Shown here: one piece after another, positions 7,420-12,796 of the stretch
Position numbering within the stretch: position 1 is the stretch's first letter
Layout: each line of letters opens with the position of its first letter
Assembly: GCA_903851455.1 (NCBI GenBank)
Contig: CAINOM010000196.1
Coordinates: 1 to 12,796, forward strand
Source of the DNA: an uncultured Bacteroidota bacterium
Lineage (GTDB): Bacteria; Bacteroidota; Bacteroidia; Chitinophagales; Chitinophagaceae
Direction: 5' to 3'
DNA length: 12,796 nt
Made by a program: the position numbers and the translations under genes
Notes under the pieces: generated by a model
Databases searched by the model: none
The model's input: the letters and a program-made list of their open reading frames with translations, nothing else
Told to the model about the DNA's origin: nothing

Positions 7420-8055
7420 ATGCTTCTAACCCACACACTACTTGTCAAAATGCTGCTGTCTGTGCTTATAGGCGGTGTAATAGGCATGGAGCGGGAGATA
7501 AGAAGCAAATCCGCAGGGTTTCGCACCATCATCCTCATTTGCCTTGGGGCAACGTTGTTCACCATTTTTTCGCAGGTCTTGGGCTATCCCGGCAACGAGG
7601 ACCGTATTTCTTCAAATATTGTTACAGGCATCGGCTTTCTGGGTGCGGGCGTAATCTTCCGCAGTACTTACCGTGTAAACGGGATAACTACTGCCGCGTC
7701 CATATGGCTTTCCGCTGCACTGGGTATGGGCATTGGCTGCGGATATTATGCTGTTTCTATAGTGGGCTGCCTGCTGGTGATGGCTGTACTGGTGATCTTC
7801 TCCTCCATGGACCGCTTGCTGGACAGGATAAACCAGGTGCGGGAGTACAAGATATCCTATCCTTACGAGGACAACCAGGAACATAAATACGAGGACCTCA
7901 TCGTTGAATACAAGCTGTCTATCAAAAGCCGCGAGCACAATAAAAAAGGCAACATCATCACCGGTTCGTGGACAGTGACCGGAAATGAAAAAGCGCATCA
8001 CGCCTTCATAGAATGTGTATTAAAAGATACTACGGTCACCGAGTTCAGTTATTGA
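7420..8055 (+). CDS. MgtC/SapB-family inner-membrane protein
   Basis: The 211-residue protein shows the MgtC signature in order: GMEREIRSKSAGFRT (residues 22-36), TGIGFLGAGVI (69-79) and GITTAASIWLSAALGMGIG (88-106), all within about four transmembrane helices covering residues 5-128. A soluble C-terminal tail of about 75 residues follows, with the charged, beta-alternating pattern of a small ACT-like domain. The length is near that of other MgtC proteins (about 220-230). In pathogens MgtC limits ATP synthase activity and helps growth at low magnesium; in environmental bacteria the function is largely unassigned. No magnesium transporter gene is adjacent. A TACTTTTA string at 7399-7406 is one base from the -7 consensus but has no good -33 partner. 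The gene converges with the GH3-type gene, 50 bases apart, with no strong terminator between. Confidence 0.93.
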   Translation: MLLTHTLLVKMLLSVLIGGVIGMEREIRSKSAGFRTIILICLGATLFTIFSQVLGYPGNEDRISSNIVTGIGFLGAGVIFRSTYRVNGITTAASIWLSAALGMGIGCGYYAVSIVGCLLVMAVLVIFSSMDRLLDRINQVREYKISYPYEDNQEHKYEDLIVEYKLSIKSREHNKKGNIITGSWTVTGNEKAHHAFIECVLKDTTVTEFSY

Positions 8056-8094
8056 TTCACTACCGAGGTTATCGGATCCGGGCTGCGACCTAAG

Positions 8095-8128
8095 TGCGCC
8101 AGCGACTAGGCCACCCACTGCGCCAGCG
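8095..8128. repeat. Short direct repeat straddling the GH3 stop codon
   Basis: TGCGCCAGCG occurs at 8095-8104 and again at 8119-8128, a 24-base period that spans the end of the minus-strand GH3 gene. On the minus strand the inner copy encodes part of ALAQWVA and the outer copy, past the stop, would read SLAHLG. It may be a trace of a local duplication or simply chance. Confidence 0.4.
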
Positions 8129-9602
8129 CATCCGCTATCTTACGATCATTACTCAATCGCGGCACTTTGTTCTGGCCACCGAGCTTCCCTATAGACTTCA
8201 TGTACTCTATGAATGCATTCTTCTTCATCGGCCTTATCTTCAGCGTTTGCAGTATGCCGCCGGCAATGAGATCTTCATAGTAAATGTTCTTCTCTGCCAG
8301 GTATTTATTCACTGCCGCTGCGAATGCATTCATATCTGCCGGCGGATTTTCGAACTCTACGAACCACTCGTGATACGGTAGACCTTCGCTTACCTGTATG
8401 GCCGGTGCTATTGTAAACTCTATGATGTGGGTATTAAAATCTTTGGCGGCATTCAGCAGGGCATATTCTACTTCCTCGCCTATCACATGCTCACCAAACG
8501 CAGAAATAAAATGCTTGATGCGGCCCGTTACCACCAGCCTGTACGGATCAGTGCTCACAAACCGAACGGTATCACCTATGCTGTAGGACCATAGTCCTGC
8601 ATTGGTGGTTACTATAAGGGCATAGTTCTCTCCCACCTTCACATCGCCAAGCGACAACCTTGTTGGCTTTTCATTTGCTATCTCGCCGGCAGGAATGAAT
8701 TCATAAAATATCCCTGCATTGGTATTTAGCAACAGGCCGTTATTTTCTATCGTATCCTGGAAGGCAAAGAAGCCTTCAGAAGCCGGAAATGTTTCTATCA
8801 TATCCACGTTCCCGCCCAGGCTGTCTATCAGTTTTGTTTTGTAAGGCTCAAAGTTTACTCCGCCATGCACAATAACCTGCAACTCGGGAAACAGTTCTTT
8901 TATTTTCTTTCCTTCATTTCTCTGGCTCAGCCAGTCGAAGTACATCTGCATCCACGGGGGTATACCGCTGATGAGGGTCATATTCTCGCCGGAGGTCTCC
9001 TGAACGATCTTGTCCAGCTTCACTTCCCAGTCTTCAATACAATTGGTCTCGTATGATGGCAGCTGGTTGCTCCTCAGGTAGCGCGGAATAAAATGGTTCA
9101 CAATACCGCTGAGCCGTCCTGTTGGTATACCTCCTACGCGCTCCAGCTCCGGTGAGCCGGACAGGAATATCATTCTCCCGTTTGCAAAACTGGCATTGCC
9201 GCTTTCCGCCATATAGCAGAGCAGGGCATCGCGCGCGCCATTAATATGATTAGGTATAGATTCCTTGGTGATCGGTATATACTTTACACCACTTGTTGTG
9301 CCGGATGTTTTAGCAAAGTATATCGGCTTTCCCTTCCACAACACATTTTGCTCGCCGTTTTTTATCTTATCTATGTAGGGCACAAAAGCTTCATAATCGC
9401 GTATCGGAACCGCCTGCCGGTAGTCTTCGTATGTCTTTACGTTTTGCAGCTCATGCTCCTTCCCGAAGATGGTGCGGCTACCCTGTTTCAACAAATATTG
9501 CAAAACCGCCTGCTGGTCGGCAACAGCAGTAGCCATACCTTTGCGCACCCTGGAGTGTATCATGGACGCATAAGGCCTGGCAAGGAACGATTTAATGTTC
9601 AT
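8106..9602 (-). CDS. GH3 (auxin-responsive promoter) family adenylating enzyme
   Basis: This 498-residue protein matches the GH3 family of the ANL (acyl-adenylate-forming) superfamily. The nucleotide-binding loop is KTSGTTSGVKYIPIT (residues 98-112). A second motif, FPASEGFFAF (272-281), sits where plant GH3 proteins have their YASSE-like motif. YSIGDTVRF (340-348) and TGRIKHFISAFGEHV (359-373) fit the third motif and the hinge to the C-terminal lid domain, which runs to a typical end. Plant GH3 proteins adenylate auxin or jasmonate and join it to an amino acid; bacterial members are widespread in Bacteroidota, with mostly unknown acyl substrate and acceptor. No signal peptide is seen, so it is cytosolic. 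It is a lone gene facing MgtC and diverging from the membrane paralogs, so context gives no pathway. The start is the ATG at 9600-9602, 21 bases after a -7 element. Confidence 0.93.
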   Translation of the reverse strand: MNIKSFLARPYASMIHSRVRKGMATAVADQQAVLQYLLKQGSRTIFGKEHELQNVKTYEDYRQAVPIRDYEAFVPYIDKIKNGEQNVLWKGKPIYFAKTSGTTSGVKYIPITKESIPNHINGARDALLCYMAESGNASFANGRMIFLSGSPELERVGGIPTGRLSGIVNHFIPRYLRSNQLPSYETNCIEDWEVKLDKIVQETSGENMTLISGIPPWMQMYFDWLSQRNEGKKIKELFPELQVIVHGGVNFEPYKTKLIDSLGGNVDMIETFPASEGFFAFQDTIENNGLLLNTNAGIFYEFIPAGEIANEKPTRLSLGDVKVGENYALIVTTNAGLWSYSIGDTVRFVSTDPYRLVVTGRIKHFISAFGEHVIGEEVEYALLNAAKDFNTHIIEFTIAPAIQVSEGLPYHEWFVEFENPPADMNAFAAAVNKYLAEKNIYYEDLIAGGILQTLKIRPMKKNAFIEYMKSIGKLGGQNKVPRLSNDRKIADALAQWVA

Positions 9603-9623
9603 TCTTTATTTTTGGTTCGAATC

Positions 9624-9631
9624 CAAAGTTA
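9624..9631 (-). promoter_or_regulatory. Bacteroidota-type -7 element of the GH3-family gene
   Basis: On the minus strand the sequence reads TAACTTTG, an exact match to TAnnTTTG, ending 21 bases before the ATG, the same spacing as in front of rplU in this window. No TTG is present at 19-21 bases upstream. The whole 119-base divergent region (9603-9721) holds no other clear element; no convincing promoter is visible for the plus-strand membrane gene. Confidence 0.55.
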
Positions 9632-9721
9632 ATACTAATTACAAGCTTATTTTACATGCTTATTATTGTAGTTTTATTTTTAGATATTGCAGCATAGCGC
9701 AGTGATTCGTTATTGGCCATT

Positions 9722-11071
9722 ATGAACTTTAAAAAATATGTGGCGCTCTTCTTTGTCACATCAGTTGCGCTGATGGTGGTGGCGCTGTACAATGGATTTC
9801 CGCTTGTACAGCCGGATACGGGCACGTATATCGACCAGGCTTTTTCCCCGCGCTTCAGACCAGAGCATATGCCTTTTTACAGTATGTTCGTTCGCATAAC
9901 TTGTTTATGGACATCATTGTGGTTTACCATTTTCGCGCAGTGCCTTATTCTTGCTTATCTCGTCCTGAAATTTATCCGTCTCATTGGTGGAGACAAATCG
10001 GACGATCCCGATTCTGGTTTCAATTTTTCATTGATCGCAGTGATCAGCATCATTTCATTTACCTGTGTTTCATGGGTGGTATCTTGCGTGGTGCCGGATG
10101 TATTTGGCGCGATATTGCTGCTGGCATCCGTCCTTTTTATTTCAGACACGGATATAAAGCGGCGATCGCAGGCGATGTATTTGTTCTTTGTATTCCTGGC
10201 AATGCTGATGCACAATGCACATTTCCCGATCCTCGTATTGTTCTCCCTTGTATTGCTTGTCTGGGCATTTGTGAAAAAGCGGCAGGCTATTATAATGAAG
10301 AGTACAGCACTCCTTGCCATATGTGTGGTGGTATGGGGCCTCATGTGCGGCATGAACGTGGTGAAAAAACATGGCTTCACGTTCTCGCGCGGCACCGATG
10401 TGATGCTGGTAGCTAAGTTTGCCGAAACCGGTATTCTTGATGCATACCTCAATGACAATTGTGGAAAGAAGCCTTTACAGATGTGCCATTTCAAGGATCA
10501 TGTGCCCGGCAACATCAATCAATTCCTTGCACCCGGAGGCCCGGTGTACACCATGGGTGGGTGGGACAGCTGCGTGGAAGAATGTAAGACCATTGCAGGC
10601 GATGTGTTCACTACTCCCCGCTATCTTTCCATGTTCGCCGCAAAATCTGTGATGGGCACTCTAAAACAACTCACCCAGGTACAGGCCCCGGATAAGGTTG
10701 TGGCGCAGGGCGGGGGCTCAGAGGCATGGGAAAAGATAAAAGAATACTTTGCTGACGCGCTACCTGCCTACAGCACCTCTTTGCAAAATGGCAGTGTGCT
10801 TAGCGGCAGTTCGTGCAACTTTGTCTACTATCTCTTTTTTGTTTTGTCATCGTTGTGGATGCTGTTGTTTTATGGCCGGGTAGTGAACAAAGAACTGGCA
10901 TTCATCTATGGAGCAATTATATTGTTTTTAGTGGTCAATGCGTTTGTCACAGCATCATTGTCCGCTATAACCTATCGTTTCCAGTACCGCGTGGCGTGGT
11001 TGCTACCCGCTGCAAATGCCATCGTGATACTGAAATATTATTATTACAAGGAGAAGAAACAGACTGCTTAA
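9722..11071 (+). CDS. Polytopic membrane protein, possible GT-C-type glycosyltransferase (paralog 1)
   Basis: I placed the start at ATG 9722, which opens with MNFKK and a hydrophobic helix; an in-frame TTG nine bases upstream is less likely. The 449-residue protein has about eight or nine hydrophobic helices: roughly 6-25, 62-85, 104-122, 126-140, 151-163, 168-184, 195-212, 367-385 and 391-412, with a short final one near 422-440. The first loop holds QPDTGTYI (residues 30-37), the next bears VPD (124-126), then HNAH (164-167). A large hydrophilic region (about 213-365) contains NCGKKPLQMC with Cys247 and Cys255, and GGWD (279-282). Acidic residues in the first two outer loops and a long loop before the last helices recall GT-C enzymes, but no family is recognised with certainty. 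It is 37-50% alike by eye to the next gene, which follows after 14 bases. Confidence 0.75.
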   Translation: MNFKKYVALFFVTSVALMVVALYNGFPLVQPDTGTYIDQAFSPRFRPEHMPFYSMFVRITCLWTSLWFTIFAQCLILAYLVLKFIRLIGGDKSDDPDSGFNFSLIAVISIISFTCVSWVVSCVVPDVFGAILLLASVLFISDTDIKRRSQAMYLFFVFLAMLMHNAHFPILVLFSLVLLVWAFVKKRQAIIMKSTALLAICVVVWGLMCGMNVVKKHGFTFSRGTDVMLVAKFAETGILDAYLNDNCGKKPLQMCHFKDHVPGNINQFLAPGGPVYTMGGWDSCVEECKTIAGDVFTTPRYLSMFAAKSVMGTLKQLTQVQAPDKVVAQGGGSEAWEKIKEYFADALPAYSTSLQNGSVLSGSSCNFVYYLFFVLSSLWMLLFYGRVVNKELAFIYGAIILFLVVNAFVTASLSAITYRFQYRVAWLLPAANAIVILKYYYYKEKKQTA

Positions 11072-11085
11072 CCGGGATCAGCCAA

Positions 11086-12510
11086 ATGAAATTGAAGACC
11101 TTTATACCACTGCTGCTTGCCACATCGCTGATGCTGATGGTGGTAGCGCTGTATAGTGGCTTCGGGCTTACAGAGAGTGATACCGGCGCGTACATCTATA
11201 TGGGTATCCGCAACACTATCCCTATTGATCGCTCGATCTTTTATGGTTGGTTTATCAGGTATGCCAGTATGTGGTCTTCATTGTGGTATGCGCTCTTTGC
11301 ACAAAACCTGCTGCTCGCTTATGTATTGTTGAAGTACGTTTTTCAAATTCAAAATTCAATCCCGATAGCTATAGGGATCAAAATTCAAAATTTCAGGGAT
11401 GCGGAGACCGGCAATGATCCCAATTCCCTATTGCCAACCACCGATTCCCAATCCAGATTTACCCTGTTCACGGTCATCACCATTGTCTCTTTTACCTGCG
11501 TCTCGTGGGTAGCCAGTTACCTGATGCCAGATGCTTTTGCCGGAATATTGCTATTGAGCATACTGTTGTTTTTCACTTACAGAGCTGGCAAGGCGCTTCA
11601 GCTGGTAGCTTATGCACTCATCATCTTATTGGCCATGATCGTGCACAACTCGCACGCACTTATCGTGGCGCCTTTTTCACTGGTGCTGATCGTATGGGCC
11701 ATGATAAAGAAACACCGGACGATATTAAAGCGAAGCCTGGTGCTGCTGTCACTGTCTGCGATGAGCTGGTTGCTGCTGTGTACAGTAAATGCTGTCAACG
11801 GTTATGACTTCACCTATTCCCGCGGCAGTCATGTATTCATGGTTACCAAATTTGCAGAGACCGGAATACTTAAAACATATCTTGATGACAACTGCGGCAC
11901 AAAGAACCTGAAGATGTGCAACTACCGGGACCAGATACCGGCCTACTCCTGGGATTTTTTGTGGGACGCCCAAAGTCCGCTTTACAAAACGGGTGGCTGG
12001 GACAGCAACAAAAAAGAATTTGGCGTGATCATACATGATGTGTTCACCACACCGAAATACATGGAAATGTTTATGGTCAGCGCAGCCACGGGCACACTGC
12101 GTGAGCTCTCCCAGGTGCAGGCGCCGGACTATACAACGTTCCAGGGCAGGACATCATCGCCAGGGCAAAGCGTAAGTGTTTTTTTTGCTGATGAGCTTAA
12201 TGAATATGTTCTTGCGAAACAAAATACTACCGGCCTTTCTGCTACCAGTGCCAACTATATTTACTACTTGTTTTTCCTCTTGTCAGTTATCTGGATCCTG
12301 TTTCATTCGCGGTTTTTTGAAAAAGAATTATTTTTTATTTACGGCTGCATCTTATTGTTTTTTGTGCTCAATGCATTTGTTACATCCACCTTCTCCACGG
12401 TCATCTATAGGTTCCAGAACCGTGTGTTCTGGGCACTTCCGGCCACAAATGCCATACTGATGATCAGATATTACTGGTATCGTTTCCCGCAGCGGGCCAA
12501 TACGGAGTAA
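11086..12510 (+). CDS. Polytopic membrane protein, possible GT-C-type glycosyltransferase (paralog 2)
   Basis: The frame is open far upstream, inside the preceding gene, but the real start is ATG 11086: it begins MKLKTFIPLLLATSLMLMVV, which aligns with the start of paralog 1, and lies 14 bases after that gene's stop. The 474-residue product keeps the paralog's motifs: ESDTGAYI (30-37), MPDAFAGILLL (147-157), HNSH (187-190), KFAETGIL (255-262), NCGTKNLKMC (Cys270 and Cys278), GGWD (303-306), DVFTTPKY (318-325) and the end YRFQNRVFWALPATNAI. The large predicted periplasmic region also contains DFLWDAQSPLYKTGGWD, which reminds me of uncharacterised proteobacterial membrane proteins. It is 25 residues longer than paralog 1, nearly all of it in a loop at about 86-124 that is encoded by repeat-like DNA. 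A glycosyltransferase role is inference; function is unknown. Co-transcription with paralog 1 is likely. Confidence 0.75.
   Translation: MKLKTFIPLLLATSLMLMVVALYSGFGLTESDTGAYIYMGIRNTIPIDRSIFYGWFIRYASMWSSLWYALFAQNLLLAYVLLKYVFQIQNSIPIAIGIKIQNFRDAETGNDPNSLLPTTDSQSRFTLFTVITIVSFTCVSWVASYLMPDAFAGILLLSILLFFTYRAGKALQLVAYALIILLAMIVHNSHALIVAPFSLVLIVWAMIKKHRTILKRSLVLLSLSAMSWLLLCTVNAVNGYDFTYSRGSHVFMVTKFAETGILKTYLDDNCGTKNLKMCNYRDQIPAYSWDFLWDAQSPLYKTGGWDSNKKEFGVIIHDVFTTPKYMEMFMVSAATGTLRELSQVQAPDYTTFQGRTSSPGQSVSVFFADELNEYVLAKQNTTGLSATSANYIYYLFFLLSVIWILFHSRFFEKELFFIYGCILLFFVLNAFVTSTFSTVIYRFQNRVFWALPATNAILMIRYYWYRFPQRANTE
11342..11394. repeat. Palindrome flanked by direct repeats, in frame inside paralog 2
   Basis: A 20-base near-palindrome, ATCCC-G-ATAGCTAT-A-GGGAT (11359-11378), has one mismatched pair. 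On both sides lies the direct repeat CAAAATTCAA (11350-11359 and 11379-11388), embedded in further TTCAAA-type sequence. Downstream to about 11457 the DNA contains AATTCCC/ATTCCCAAT-type strings that look like low-complexity intergenic repeat. The sequence codes for a stretch that paralog 1 lacks and does not break the frame. Short palindromes with this ATAGCTAT core are, as I recall, common between genes in some Bacteroidota. Confidence 0.7.
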
Positions 12511-12541
12511 TAAAAAATTTTCAAATAATAGTGAATTTTTG

Positions 12542-12572
12542 TTGGTTGAAATAAAAAAGTGTATTACCTTTG
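12542..12572 (+). promoter_or_regulatory. rplU promoter (TTG-N20-TACCTTTG)
   Basis: TTG at 12542-12544 and TACCTTTG at 12565-12572 are separated by exactly 20 bases and fit the Bacteroidota -33/-7 consensus fully. The -7 element ends 21 bases before the rplU ATG, so the leader is only about 15 bases and there is no room for a structured leader. A T-rich, A-rich imperfect hairpin (12515-12540) lies between the previous stop and this promoter and may act as a weak terminator. Confidence 0.85.
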
Positions 12573-12593
12573 CGAAAATATTTTAGGTACATC

Positions 12594-12796
12594 ATGTTTG
12601 CAATCGTAACAATAGCAGGGCAACAATTCAAGGTAAAACAGAATGATGAATTGTTCGTGCATCGCCTTGAAGGCAATGCCGGTGACAAGGTTGAATTTTC
12701 GGAAATTCTTATGGTAAGCAATGATGGCAACATCACTGTGGGAAATAACAACAAAAAAATTCAGGCTGAGATCATGGATCATTTGAAGGGTGATAA
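12594..12796 (+). CDS. rplU: 50S ribosomal protein L21 (N-terminal part; runs off the window)
   Basis: The frame from ATG 12594 encodes MFAIVTIAGQQFKV followed by the L21 hallmark FVHRLEGNAGDKVEF and continues open for 67 codons to the window end. L21 is a small 23S rRNA-binding protein of the large ribosomal subunit, about 100-105 residues long, so roughly two thirds is present. In most bacteria rplU is followed by rpmA (L27), which would be expected just outside. The start is unambiguous because the strand begins exactly as in other L21 proteins. Expression should be strong and constitutive from the well-formed promoter. The housekeeping gene also marks the edge of the more variable envelope genes before it. 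Confidence 0.97.
   Translation, partial: MFAIVTIAGQQFKVKQNDELFVHRLEGNAGDKVEFSEILMVSNDGNITVGNNNKKIQAEIMDHLKGD

Noticed and set aside
8056..8105. Bidirectional terminator between the convergent MgtC and GH3 genes
   Set aside because: Only a 4-bp stem (CCGA/TCGG) and the 8-base palindrome CGGATCCG are present, with no T or A tracts on either side.
9955..10494. Minus-strand open frame of 179 codons opposite membrane paralog 1
   Set aside because: The plus-strand frame has clear transmembrane helices and is conserved in the neighbouring paralog; the antisense frame has neither.
10813..11085. Possible 91-residue N-terminal extension of membrane paralog 2
   Set aside because: The extension overlaps the end of paralog 1 in another frame, and alignment of the two paralogs places the start at 11086.

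Overview
The window looks like a chromosomal segment of a member of the Bacteroidota, probably from the Chitinophaga/Sphingobacteria side of the phylum. Three things point there: a SusC/SusD pair with a companion lipoprotein, several start-proximal promoters of the Bacteroidota type (TAnnTTTG, sometimes with TTG about 20 bases upstream), and an Omp85-like protein and a PorT-like barrel of kinds common in this phylum. The genus cannot be fixed from the sequence alone.

Layout. Bases 1-4027 hold the end of a nutrient-uptake operon: the C-terminal half of a SusC-type TonB-dependent receptor, a SusD-type lipoprotein (SusD-like_2 group) and a small Ig-like surface lipoprotein, closed by a strong intrinsic terminator. 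No glycoside hydrolase or peptidase is visible, so the substrate is unknown. Bases 4079-6878 carry two separately transcribed envelope genes: a 240-residue outer-membrane beta-barrel protein and a 624-residue Omp85-like protein (one POTRA-like domain plus a barrel with the LRGF motif) that starts at TTG. Bases 6922-7373 hold the remains of a type II toxin-antitoxin module, with an antitoxin-like ORF overlapping a frameshifted, truncated ParE/RelE-like toxin. An MgtC/SapB-family membrane protein follows (7420-8055) and converges with a GH3-family adenylating enzyme on the minus strand (8106-9602). Divergent from GH3 are two tandem, clearly paralogous polytopic membrane proteins (9722-11071 and 11086-12510). 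They look like GT-C-type proteins of unknown function and share a conserved cysteine pair in a large predicted periplasmic region. The window ends in the start of rplU (ribosomal protein L21), which has a textbook Bacteroidota promoter.

Points most worth a second look are a palindromic repeat that appears to sit in frame inside the second membrane paralog, the decaying toxin gene, the tandem paralogs with their conserved motifs, and a bacterial GH3 enzyme without an obvious pathway context. I did not find a convincing wholly new multi-gene system. No tRNA, rRNA, CRISPR array, transposase or phage gene was seen.
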